Below, one piece after another: positions 1 to 7,935 of a stretch of DNA of 10,572 nucleotides. Source of the stretch: Bacteroidales bacterium (GTDB lineage Bacteria; Bacteroidota; Bacteroidia; Bacteroidales; UBA12077); assembly GCA_030635365.1 (NCBI GenBank), contig DAOVYZ010000061.1, positions 1 to 10,572 of the forward strand, written 5' to 3'. Positions within the stretch are counted from its first letter, which is position 1. The number at the start of each line of letters is the position of its first letter. Below the pieces are notes generated by a model. That model did not search any database and was not told the origin of the DNA. It saw only the letters and a program-made list of their open reading frames with translations. A program made the position numbers and the translations under genes.

Positions 1-135
1 TCCTAAAGCACCTACAAAAAGAAAAATGGTTTCAGGTTCAATTTCTTTTATTGCATTAGCAATAGAAATTGCAGGGAAAACATGTCCTCCTGTTCCACCT
101 CCACTTATTATTATATTTTTATTCTTCTGTTTCAC
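1..135 (-). CDS. murG: MurG, N-terminal fragment (lipid II synthase), cut by the window edge
   Basis: MurG is the GlcNAc transferase that converts lipid I to lipid II on the inner face of the membrane. Only the first 45 codons are present. They include the family's N-terminal glycine-rich loop (GGGTGGHVFPA, about residues 12-22), which contacts the lipid pyrophosphate, followed by AISIANAIKE. I chose the GTG at 135 as start: an in-frame TAA lies eight codons upstream (within ftsW), no ATG occurs before the glycine loop, and GTG gives a normal short leader (VKQKNKNIII). This start makes murG overlap the end of ftsW by 17 bases, which suggests translational coupling. The rest of the gene lies beyond position 1. 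The identification is firm; the exact start is somewhat less so, because a CTG two codons upstream cannot be excluded. Confidence 0.9.
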   Translation of the reverse strand, partial: MKQKNKNIIISGGGTGGHVFPAISIANAIKEIEPETIFLFVGALG

Positions 136-1303
136 CCTCAGTTTGTATCCTTGGATTTATAATTAGTTCTTCATTTTTTTCAATACTTCGGCTTACGCTT
201 AAAATAATTCCGAATGCCACTCCTGTAAATAAAATTGACGAACCTCCCATGCTAACTAAGGGAAGAGTTTGTCCTGTTACAGGAAAAAGATGTACTGCTA
301 CGCCCATATTTATCATAGCCTGGAAAACCAGGCTTAATGTTAATCCAATTGCAAGAAAAGCCGCAAATGTCCGTCTGCATTTTCTTACTATAACTCCTGC
401 TCTGTATAGTAGGAACAGGTACAAAAACAATACAATAATTCCACCAAAAAAGCCATACTCTTCAATTATTATTGCATAAATAAAATCAGAGTAGGGGTGT
501 GGTAAAAAGTTACGTTGCGTACTATTACCAGGCCCTTTTCCAAAGATTCCTCCTGTAGCTATTGCTATTTTACTTTGTTCTATCTGGTAGTTATCTTCAT
601 TTTCACCGCCAAAATAACTTTCTATACGGTTTTGCCATGTACCAACACGCCCTTCTTTGCCCGTTATTATTACTCCGGCAATAATTAATGCAATAATTAG
701 AATACCTACAAAGCCAATACCGAAGAGATACCTTACTTTTACTCGGCCAATAAACATTAACAAAAATGATGATGCAAATAAGATTAGAGCTGTTGATAGA
801 TTTGCAGGCATAATTAATCCACAAACAATTACTATAGGTAGGATCAGAGAAACAAAAACTCCATTAAAATCAGAAATTTTATTTTGGCGCAATGATAATA
901 CACGAGCTAAATACATTATCAAAGCCAGTTTTGCAAAATCGGATGTTTGAATTGTAAAACCTAATCCGGGTAAGGTTAACCAACGCGATGCCTGATTTAG
1001 ACTGGTACCCATAACCAAAGTAATTGCAAGTAAGAAAATCGATAGATATAAGAATAACTGAGATAAACGGGAATAATATTTAAATGGAATTAAATGTGTT
1101 ATAAATATTATGCCAAGTCCTGCTACCAATAGTACAAAATGTTTAACAATATAGTAAGCAGTATTCCCTTCCTGGTACTTATACGCAAGTGTTCCGGTAG
1201 AGCTATAAACTGCCAATAAAGAGAATATTGAGAGTAAAAATATTACTCCCCATATTACCCGGTCACCTTTAAAATATTTAGGCAGAATCTCCTTTAATCT
1301 CAT
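119..1303 (-). CDS. ftsW: FtsW, SEDS-family septal peptidoglycan polymerase
   Basis: FtsW polymerises lipid II into glycan strands at the division site, working with its cognate transpeptidase FtsI. The 394-residue protein is a multispanning membrane protein with about ten hydrophobic segments, the first at about 17-35. SEDS signatures are visible: QTSDFAKLALIMYLA at about 119-133, and a large extracytoplasmic loop with GGIFGKGPGNSTQ at 251-263 followed by LPHPYSDFIYAIIIEEYG at 267-284. D273 in that loop matches the catalytic Asp of the family. The C-terminus has PLVSMGGSS, also typical. FtsW and RodA are related; the place between murD and murG and the pairing with ftsI in this cluster favour FtsW. 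A 40-base gap separates it from murD, the largest gap in the operon, and its 3' end overlaps murG. Confidence 0.95.
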   Translation of the reverse strand: MRLKEILPKYFKGDRVIWGVIFLLSIFSLLAVYSSTGTLAYKYQEGNTAYYIVKHFVLLVAGLGIIFITHLIPFKYYSRLSQLFLYLSIFLLAITLVMGTSLNQASRWLTLPGLGFTIQTSDFAKLALIMYLARVLSLRQNKISDFNGVFVSLILPIVIVCGLIMPANLSTALILFASSFLLMFIGRVKVRYLFGIGFVGILIIALIIAGVIITGKEGRVGTWQNRIESYFGGENEDNYQIEQSKIAIATGGIFGKGPGNSTQRNFLPHPYSDFIYAIIIEEYGFFGGIIVLFLYLFLLYRAGVIVRKCRRTFAAFLAIGLTLSLVFQAMINMGVAVHLFPVTGQTLPLVSMGGSSILFTGVAFGIILSVSRSIEKNEELIINPRIQTEGETEE

Positions 1304-1343
1304 ATCTTTATCAGATTCTTATATTATAAGTTCTGTTTATAAA

Positions 1344-2678
1344 TCACAAATCTCTCACTGCTTGCTTGAACTGGTTTCCGCGATCTTCATAATTTTCAAA
1401 AAGATCGAAACTGGCACAAGCAGGCGATAATAGCACAGAATCACCTTTTTTGGCAAGGTAATATGCTGTTTTTACTGCTTCGGATGCTGACTGGACATCA
1501 ATAATTGTATCCACAGTATTATCAAAAACCTTATGTATTTTAGCATTGTCTGTACCAAGGCATATGATTGCTTTTACTTTCTTGCGTACTAATTCATCGA
1601 GTATCGAATAATCATTTCCTTTATCAATTCCTCCTGCAATCCAAATCAAATTATCGGACATGCTTTCCAAAGCATACCAGGTTGAATTTACATTTGTTGC
1701 CTTTGAGTCATTAATGAATTCGATACCATGTACCTTAAGTACTGGTTCAAGTCTATGCTCAACTCCATGGAAGTTACTCAGGCTTTCCCGAATATCTTCT
1801 TTACGGATTTTGAGCACTTGTGCGGCAATTCCGGCAGCCATAGAATTATAAGTATTGTGCTGCCCTTTTAAAGCCAGATCGTGTATTGACATAGTTAGCT
1901 TGTTTGATTTATATTTAATATTTATATTGTTATTTTCTTTATAAGCACCTTCCAGTTGTTTCTCTTTAAGTGAGAAAGGAAGTTTTTTAGCTATTATATT
2001 TCGTTTTGTAATTTCTTTATTTGTAATATCGTCATCTGCACAGTAGATAAAAAAGTCTTCTTCAGTTTGATTTTGAATGATTCTGAATTTTGAGTTTGTA
2101 TAACCCTGCATTCCGTCATACCTATCCAGGTGGTCTGGTGTAATATTCATTAAAATAGCTATGTCTGCTTTAAAATCATACATGTTGTCAAGCTGAAAAC
2201 TACTTAATTCAATTACATAGTACTCGTAATTTTCTTCTGCCACTTGTTGTGCCCAACTTTTACCTACATTTCCGGCTAAACCAATATTTAATCCTGCATT
2301 TTTGAGAATATGATATGTTAATGTAGCCGTAGTTGTTTTTCCATTGCTTCCTGTAATGCAAATCTTGTAAGCATTTGTATACTTTGATGCATATTCTATT
2401 TCGGAAATAACAGGAATGTTTTTTTGAATTGCTGATTTAACAATATCAACTTTGTCAGGTATGCCGGGGCTTTTTATTATTTCGTTGGCATTTAAAATTA
2501 AGTCTTCAGTATGCTTTTCTTCTTCCCATTGTATTTTATGATCATTAAGTTTTTGCTTGTATTTTTCTTTAATTTTTCCAAAATCAGAAACGAAAACACC
2601 TTCTCCATTCTTTTTAGCAAGAATAGCAGATCCAACACCACTTTCCCCAGCTCCTAATATGACAATTCGTTTCTTCAT
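1344..2678 (-). CDS. murD: MurD, UDP-MurNAc-L-alanine:D-glutamate ligase
   Basis: MurD is the cytoplasmic ATP-dependent ligase that adds D-glutamate to UDP-MurNAc-L-Ala. The protein has 444 residues, normal for the family, with the three Mur ligase domains in order. An N-terminal nucleotide-sugar binding fold opens with ILGAGESGVG (7-16). The central ATPase domain has the P-loop GSNGKT (110-115), ELSSFQL (157-163), PDHLDRY (181-187), and K197 in the YxxSKFRI context, which fits the carbamylated lysine. The C-terminal domain has NDSKATN (323-329), SPACASFD (418-425) and FENYEDRGNQF near the end. The NDSKATN and SPACASFD motifs separate MurD from MurC, MurE and MurF. It starts 8 bases after mraY ends, consistent with co-transcription. 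Nothing looks broken or unusual. Confidence 0.97.
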   Translation of the reverse strand: MKKRIVILGAGESGVGSAILAKKNGEGVFVSDFGKIKEKYKQKLNDHKIQWEEEKHTEDLILNANEIIKSPGIPDKVDIVKSAIQKNIPVISEIEYASKYTNAYKICITGSNGKTTTATLTYHILKNAGLNIGLAGNVGKSWAQQVAEENYEYYVIELSSFQLDNMYDFKADIAILMNITPDHLDRYDGMQGYTNSKFRIIQNQTEEDFFIYCADDDITNKEITKRNIIAKKLPFSLKEKQLEGAYKENNNINIKYKSNKLTMSIHDLALKGQHNTYNSMAAGIAAQVLKIRKEDIRESLSNFHGVEHRLEPVLKVHGIEFINDSKATNVNSTWYALESMSDNLIWIAGGIDKGNDYSILDELVRKKVKAIICLGTDNAKIHKVFDNTVDTIIDVQSASEAVKTAYYLAKKGDSVLLSPACASFDLFENYEDRGNQFKQAVRDL

Positions 2679-2686
2679 TATATATA

Positions 2687-3937
2687 TTATCTGATTTTAA
2701 GTGTAACAATTGTAATTACTGCCAACAGTATTGCTACTATCATAAATCGCATTACTATTTTAGGTTCAGAATACCCCTTTAACTGATAATGATGATGTAA
2801 AGGTGACATTTTGAAAATCCTGCGGCCTTCTCCATATTTGCGTTTTGTGTATTTAAAATAGCTTACCTGCAATACAACAGATAAATTTTCTACTAAGAAT
2901 ATTCCACATAATATCGGAATTAATAGTTCTTTACGGATTATAATTGCAAAAACGGCGATAATTCCTCCAAGCGATAAACTTCCTGTATCCCCCATAAATA
3001 CTTGTGCAGGATATGAGTTATACCATAAGAATCCTATGGTAGCACCTATAAATGCACTCATAAACACCACAAGTTCGCCGGTTTGGGGGATATACATAAT
3101 ATTAAGATAGTCTGCATAAATCATATTACCGGAGAGATATGCCAGGATACCAAGGGTTGAACCAACAATTGCTGATGTTCCTGTAGCTAATCCGTCTAAT
3201 CCATCAGTAAGATTTGCTCCATTTGAAACAGCTGTAACAATAAGAATTACAACTATAATAAAAACTAACCATGCAGCTTTTTGACTATGTTTACCCATGA
3301 ATTTTACCAGATATTCATAATCAAATTCGTTATTCTTGAAAAAAGGAATAGTAGTTTTTGTTGATTTAATATCATGCGTAAATTGTTGTTTTATTTCTTC
3401 TAAATCATCTGTTGTTTCAACTATTTCAGTTTGGGTAGTTTCAGTGTTATTTATTATTTTTTCCCTTACAACTACATCATCACTAATAAATAAAGTTAAC
3501 CCAATTATTAATCCTAACCCAATTTGACCTACAATTTTAAATTTGCCTGTTAGCCCTTGCTTATTCTTTTTAAATATCTTGATATAATCATCAACAAACC
3601 CTATAGTTCCAAGCCATAAGGTTGTAATAAGCATTAGTATTACATATATATTTAAGATATTGGCAAATAATAATGTTGGTATTATTATGGAACCTAATAT
3701 TATTATACCTCCCATGGTAGGAGTCCCTTTTTTATTAAGTTGCCCCTCAAGCCCAAGATCACGAATTTCCTCACCAATTTGTTGCTTTCGCAAAAAATTA
3801 ATGATATATTTTCCAAATACCATAGAGATAATCAGGGAGGTAATTATGGTTATTGCCGAGCGGAAAGAAATGTATTGAAACATTCCTGCTCCCGGAATAT
3901 CAAACTGTTCTAAATATGCAAATAAATAGTAAAGCAT
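2687..3937 (-). CDS. mraY: MraY, phospho-MurNAc-pentapeptide translocase, with a large loop insertion
   Basis: MraY transfers phospho-MurNAc-pentapeptide from UDP to undecaprenyl phosphate, making lipid I in the inner membrane. Family motifs are clear: KKGTPTMGG (69-77), the FVDDYIK aspartate pair (D116, D117), NLTDGLDGLATG (242-253), MGDTGSL with D317, and SPLHHHYQLKG (378-388) with the HHH signature. About ten membrane segments can be traced. The protein has 416 residues against about 320-360 in E. coli and Gram-positive forms. Most of the excess is a polar stretch at about 152-196, rich in Thr, Glu and Asp (for example NTETTQTEIVETTDDLEE), between the segment ending near 151 and the conserved PFFK (198-201). 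By MraY topology this is the periplasmic loop between TM4 and TM5. From memory, Bacteroidota MraY proteins are generally this long, so it is probably a lineage trait. It sits 8 bases from both murE and murD. Confidence 0.97.
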   Translation of the reverse strand: MLYYLFAYLEQFDIPGAGMFQYISFRSAITIITSLIISMVFGKYIINFLRKQQIGEEIRDLGLEGQLNKKGTPTMGGIIILGSIIIPTLLFANILNIYVILMLITTLWLGTIGFVDDYIKIFKKNKQGLTGKFKIVGQIGLGLIIGLTLFISDDVVVREKIINNTETTQTEIVETTDDLEEIKQQFTHDIKSTKTTIPFFKNNEFDYEYLVKFMGKHSQKAAWLVFIIVVILIVTAVSNGANLTDGLDGLATGTSAIVGSTLGILAYLSGNMIYADYLNIMYIPQTGELVVFMSAFIGATIGFLWYNSYPAQVFMGDTGSLSLGGIIAVFAIIIRKELLIPILCGIFLVENLSVVLQVSYFKYTKRKYGEGRRIFKMSPLHHHYQLKGYSEPKIVMRFMIVAILLAVITIVTLKIR

Positions 3938-3945
3938 GATGCTTG

Positions 3946-5409
3946 TTAGTTATATAGTTCATTAAAAATTTGTTTTATTATTTCACGGTCATCAAAGTGA
4001 TGTTTTATTCCGTTAATTTCCTGGTATGTCTCATGGCCTTTACCGGCAATTAGAATTATATCTCCTTTTTTAGCTAATAAACAGGCTGTTCTAATTCCTT
4101 CCTTACGGTCTGTGATAGCTAAAACTTTTTTATTATTTTCCTGATCTATGCCAGCTTTCATATCTTCAATTATCGCATTAGGATCTTCTGACCTGGGATT
4201 GTCGGATGTTAATATTACCTTGCTGCTATTTTGTGATGCAATTTTTGCCATATCAGGGCGTTTCGTTTTATCTCTGTCTCCACCTGCACCCACTATAGTT
4301 ATTAAATCCTGGTCGGCATTGCGTATTTGGTTTATAGCATTTAAAACATTTAGTAAAGCATCAGGAGTATGTGCATAATCTACTATAGCAGTAATTTCAT
4401 TTTGTGACCTGAATGTTTCAAATCTCCCCTCAACAGGTTTCATTTCACTTATAGCAGTTAAGATTTTGTTTTTTTCAAAGCCAAACATACTACAACAAGC
4501 ATATGTAGCTAATAAATTATATGCATTAAATTTCCCAATAAAGTATGTCCATAAGTCGGCATTATCAATTTTTAATAATGATCCTTCAAAATGGCTCTCA
4601 ATAATTTTAGCTTTGAAGTCAGCGGCCGACTGAATAGCATACTTTTTTACCCGGGCTTTGGTGTTTTGCACCATTATCTTTCCATTTTTGTCATCATTGT
4701 TAATTATTGCAAAACTTTCTGGTTTGAGATTATCAAAGAATTTCTTTTTAGCTTTAATATACTCTGCAAAAGTTTCGTGATAATCTAAATGGTCATGTGT
4801 TATATTTGTAAATATTGCCCCTGTGAATTTCAATCCTGAAATTCTTTGCTGATGAATTGCGTGAGAACTAACTTCCATAAAGCAGTATTCACAGCCTTTA
4901 TCAATCATTTGTTTTAGTAACTTATTTATTTGAATTGCGTCAGGTGTTGTATGGGTTGCATCAATGGGCTCATCACCAATATAGTTTCTGATTGTTGACA
5001 TCAATCCTGCTTTATACCCTAATTTCTGAATAAGATTATAAAGCAAGGTTGCAATAGTTGTTTTACCATTTGTACCTGTTACACCAACCAGTTTTAGTTT
5101 TGATGAAGGATTGTTATAGAAGTTGGATGCGATTATACCTAATGCATAAGAGGTATCATTAACCTTTACAAAAGTGATATTTTTGAATTGTTTTTTTTGA
5201 ATAGTCTCAGATACTATTGCTGTAGCACCTGCTGCAATTGTAGTTTCAATATAATCATGCCCATCAGTCTGAGTGCCTTTTATAGCAATGAACAAACACC
5301 CTGCTATAATATTTCGCGAATCGAATGTTATTGAAGTAATAGGAATTGCAGTATTTCCAATTACCTCAATTGTATTAATAGATTCTAATATGTCGTTTAA
5401 AATTCTCAA
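3946..5409 (-). CDS. murE: MurE, UDP-MurNAc-tripeptide synthetase, probably meso-diaminopimelate-adding
   Basis: MurE adds the third residue of the stem peptide to UDP-MurNAc-L-Ala-D-Glu in an ATP-dependent cytoplasmic reaction. The 487-residue protein shows the Mur ligase layout: an N-terminal UDP-binding domain with FDSR (29-32) and FIAIKG (40-45); the P-loop GTNGKT (112-117); THTTPD (152-157); MEVSSHA (178-184); DHLDYH (206-211); and K221 in YxxAKKKFF, fitting the carbamylated lysine. The C-terminal domain has VDYAHTPD (343-350), GAGGDRD (374-380) and GKGHETYQ (456-463). The substrate-selecting motif reads DNPR (403-406), the form known for meso-diaminopimelate enzymes, so DAP-type peptidoglycan is inferred. 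It lies between ftsI and mraY with spacers of 7 and 8 bases. murF, which follows murE in many Proteobacteria and Firmicutes, is absent here. Confidence 0.97.
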   Translation of the reverse strand: MRILNDILESINTIEVIGNTAIPITSITFDSRNIIAGCLFIAIKGTQTDGHDYIETTIAAGATAIVSETIQKKQFKNITFVKVNDTSYALGIIASNFYNNPSSKLKLVGVTGTNGKTTIATLLYNLIQKLGYKAGLMSTIRNYIGDEPIDATHTTPDAIQINKLLKQMIDKGCEYCFMEVSSHAIHQQRISGLKFTGAIFTNITHDHLDYHETFAEYIKAKKKFFDNLKPESFAIINNDDKNGKIMVQNTKARVKKYAIQSAADFKAKIIESHFEGSLLKIDNADLWTYFIGKFNAYNLLATYACCSMFGFEKNKILTAISEMKPVEGRFETFRSQNEITAIVDYAHTPDALLNVLNAINQIRNADQDLITIVGAGGDRDKTKRPDMAKIASQNSSKVILTSDNPRSEDPNAIIEDMKAGIDQENNKKVLAITDRKEGIRTACLLAKKGDIILIAGKGHETYQEINGIKHHFDDREIIKQIFNELYN

Positions 5410-5416
5410 TTTCGTT

Positions 5417-7546
5417 TTAATTAAATGACATTTTAAGAGTAACTAAATCGCCCCTGTAAATTCTGGATCCGGGAGCTATAGATTGTTCTGTTATTGTACC
5501 TCGCCCGAGTAACTCAAAACTTAGCCCTAAATTCTCAAGGATGAAAGCTGCATCCTTAACTCCCATGCCCTTAACATTAGGCATTAAATTTTCTTTGATA
5601 ATCTGATTGCCTAATTTTACACATGAGTCTAATTTTGTTGTTAGCACCCAATCCGAATTAGCTTTATTATCATTTACCCTAATACCTAAGTCAGCAAGTA
5701 CAGATTTTAACTCATCTTTATGACTTTTTTTGGTATATGGAATTTTTATTTCTGTTCTCTCTTTGTTAACAGCAAGATTTAAACTTTCATGCATCTCCAG
5801 GTTGGTTGCATATACTTTATCGGCGATTTCTTTAAAAACAGGGCCTGCAACCAGGTTGCCATAATAAACATTTCGCGATGGTGCGTTAACTACAACAATA
5901 CATGAATATTTGGGGTTGTCGGCAGGGAAGTAGCCTGCAAAGGATGCCTGATAGCTAATTTTTGACTTGTCGCTATATCCTGATTCTTTGTCAGCAATTT
6001 GAGCTGTACCTGTTTTCCCAGCTATTTTATAATTACTATTTTTAAGATTACGAGCTGTACCACGTTCAACAACCCCTTCGAGCATTATTTTAATTTTTCG
6101 TAAGGTTGATCTTGAGCAAATGGAGTGGTTTAATATTTCTGTATCAAATGTTTTAATTCGAGAACCATGATACATTAATGCTTTAACAAATTTGGGCTTA
6201 ACCATTTTACCATTATTTGCTATGGCATTAAATAAAGCAAGTGTCTGTAAAGGAGTTAATCTTACTTCATAACCAATTGACATTTGTGGGAGTGAAACTC
6301 CTGACCACAATCTATCTCCGGGATATTTTACTTCCGGCTCGCCTTCACCTTTAATTGCAATGCCCAGGCGATTATTTAAATTCATGCTATAAAGCCTGTT
6401 GATGAATTTTTCTTCTTTACCTGTATAGTAATCTGTAACAAGTTTTGATATCCCTACATTTGAAGAAAATTCAAAAACTTCTTGAAATGTTAGAATACCG
6501 TAACCTCCTAATTTTGTATCGGTGATAGTCTTATCATAATATTGAATTTTACCATTTCCTGTATTAATGGTGTCTTCTAAATCAACATATCCATCTTCCA
6601 ATAAAGCAATGGCCGAAGCCAATTTGAATGTTGATCCCGGTGCACGGCTTTCACCTATCGCATAATTATATGATTCTTTGTATTCTCCTTTACTATTTCT
6701 TTGAAGATTTACTATTGCTTTAATATCACCAGTTGAAACTTCCATTAATACAGCCGTGCCATGATGTGCCTCATGCCTGATTAACTGTTTAAGCAAAGCA
6801 TTTTCAGCAACATCTTGTATGTCAACATCAATTGTTGTAACCACATCCTTACCATCTTTTGGTTCCACTTCGTTTCCGTCATGAACAGGCATCCAGATAT
6901 TCCCTTGTAATTTTTGCATAAGCCTTATACCTTCAACCCCTTCCAGTTCTTTATCAAAAGCACCTTCTATGCCTACAACATTTCCTCCTTCTCCTTTTGT
7001 GGTATATCCTATAGTTCTTGATGCTAAACCTACATGTGGTTGAATTCTTAAGTTAGTCTGTAAGGCTATAAACCCTCCTTTATATTGGCCTAATCTAAAA
7101 ATTGGAAATGTTTTTAGTCTTTTAAGTTGATTATAGTTAACACTTCGTTTTATTAAATAAAATCGTTCACTATTTTTTCTGGCAGTTACAAGATCATTTT
7201 TATATTCAGTGGCAGTTTTGTCACGAAATAATTCAGATAGTTTATATGCAAGTGAATCAATATTTGAGTTGAATGTTGAATTGTTCATTCCTGTACTTCT
7301 GGTATCCATTCGGATTTCGTAATATGGAATTGAACTTGCTAACAGGCGGCCATCTTCAGCCAATATGTCGCCTCTATTTGATTCAATGGTAATATCTTTT
7401 AGCGTAAGAGTTTGTGCTTTATCTTTCCATTTTCCCCCTTCAATTAATTGCAAATAGAATATTTTGCCGATTATAAGAATAGCAAAGGCTAACATGAAAA
7501 TGTAAATCACGCCAACTCTCCATACTATTTCTTTTTTTAAAGACAT
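5417..7546 (-). CDS. ftsI: FtsI/PBP3-type division transpeptidase with C-terminal PASTA domain
   Basis: This class B penicillin-binding protein crosslinks septal peptidoglycan in the periplasm, paired with FtsW. It has 709 residues. A short cytoplasmic start is followed by one membrane anchor at about 11-32. The dimerisation or pedestal region follows, with NRGDILAEDGRLLA at 57-70. The transpeptidase domain has all three active-site motifs: STFK (S305 nucleophile, K308), SSN (361-363) and KTGTA (511-515). The C-terminus has a PASTA domain at about 655-708 (MPNVKGMGVKDAAFILENLG, then APGSRIYRGDLVTL). Residues about 600-650 (IPYTKKSHKDELKSVLADLG) look like a degenerate second copy. Length and PASTA make it resemble SpoVD-like proteins, but the place after the ftsL-like gene in a dcw cluster supports the division role. 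Spacers to both neighbours are under 10 bases. Confidence 0.95.
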   Translation of the reverse strand: MSLKKEIVWRVGVIYIFMLAFAILIIGKIFYLQLIEGGKWKDKAQTLTLKDITIESNRGDILAEDGRLLASSIPYYEIRMDTRSTGMNNSTFNSNIDSLAYKLSELFRDKTATEYKNDLVTARKNSERFYLIKRSVNYNQLKRLKTFPIFRLGQYKGGFIALQTNLRIQPHVGLASRTIGYTTKGEGGNVVGIEGAFDKELEGVEGIRLMQKLQGNIWMPVHDGNEVEPKDGKDVVTTIDVDIQDVAENALLKQLIRHEAHHGTAVLMEVSTGDIKAIVNLQRNSKGEYKESYNYAIGESRAPGSTFKLASAIALLEDGYVDLEDTINTGNGKIQYYDKTITDTKLGGYGILTFQEVFEFSSNVGISKLVTDYYTGKEEKFINRLYSMNLNNRLGIAIKGEGEPEVKYPGDRLWSGVSLPQMSIGYEVRLTPLQTLALFNAIANNGKMVKPKFVKALMYHGSRIKTFDTEILNHSICSRSTLRKIKIMLEGVVERGTARNLKNSNYKIAGKTGTAQIADKESGYSDKSKISYQASFAGYFPADNPKYSCIVVVNAPSRNVYYGNLVAGPVFKEIADKVYATNLEMHESLNLAVNKERTEIKIPYTKKSHKDELKSVLADLGIRVNDNKANSDWVLTTKLDSCVKLGNQIIKENLMPNVKGMGVKDAAFILENLGLSFELLGRGTITEQSIAPGSRIYRGDLVTLKMSFN

Positions 7547-7554
7547 AAAATCGT

Positions 7555-7935
7555 CTATTTTTCAATAATTATTTTTTTTGGTGGTACTACTGACTCTTTT
7601 AATCCAAGCCCCCTGTTTTCAACAATCTTTGCAACCTCCGACTGTCTGCTAATAAGCATTAACTCTGATGATGTTGTGATCGCTTCAGCCCGCATTTCAT
7701 TTATTTCTTTAGTTATTTGGATATTAGTACGAACTACTTTCTCTGCATGATAGCGATTAGCGATATATATAAATGCTAGAACAACAAGAAAAACGATATA
7801 GGGAAGTTGTTTTACTATAAAGTCATTAGCTATTAATGAACCGTCAAGTAAGTCTTTGATAGACCCAAATCTAATTTCTCGGCGTTCCTGTTTTTCTTCA
7901 ATGAATTCTATATTATCTTTTTTATCACCAATCAT
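7555..7935 (-). CDS. ftsL: FtsL-like divisome protein, small bitopic membrane protein
   Basis: The 126-residue protein has a charged cytoplasmic N-terminus (about 1-43), one hydrophobic segment at about 44-60 (LPYIVFLVVLAFIYIA), and a periplasmic stretch at about 62-108 that is predicted from its composition to be helical or coiled-coil (EKVVRTNIQITKEINEMRAE). It ends in RGLGLKESVVPPKKI, similar to how FtsL-like proteins close after their coiled coil. Sequence similarity among FtsL proteins is always weak, so the call rests on size, topology and its place between rsmH and ftsI. Known FtsL proteins form a complex with FtsB and FtsQ that activates FtsW-FtsI. Its ATG overlaps the rsmH stop codon (ATGA, 7935-7932), suggesting translational coupling. 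The N-terminal cytoplasmic part is longer than in E. coli FtsL, which fits the Bacteroidota type as I remember it. Confidence 0.85.
   Translation of the reverse strand: MIGDKKDNIEFIEEKQERREIRFGSIKDLLDGSLIANDFIVKQLPYIVFLVVLAFIYIANRYHAEKVVRTNIQITKEINEMRAEAITTSSELMLISRQSEVAKIVENRGLGLKESVVPPKKIIIEK

Noticed and set aside
69..479. Plus-strand open frame of 136 codons opposite the end of ftsW.
   Set aside because: It is antisense to a well-supported ftsW, has a composition typical of the complement of a membrane protein gene, and shows no recognisable domain.
603..824. Minus-strand 73-codon frame within ftsW.
   Set aside because: It lies out of frame inside ftsW, whose conserved SEDS residues run through the same bases.
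1304..1343. 40-base gap between murD and ftsW with a CTTATA-T-TATAAG inverted repeat at 1318-1330.
   Set aside because: The repeat is only six AT-rich bases per arm, there is no TAnnTTTG promoter element, and no U-run follows a stable stem. Neither a promoter nor a terminator is supported.
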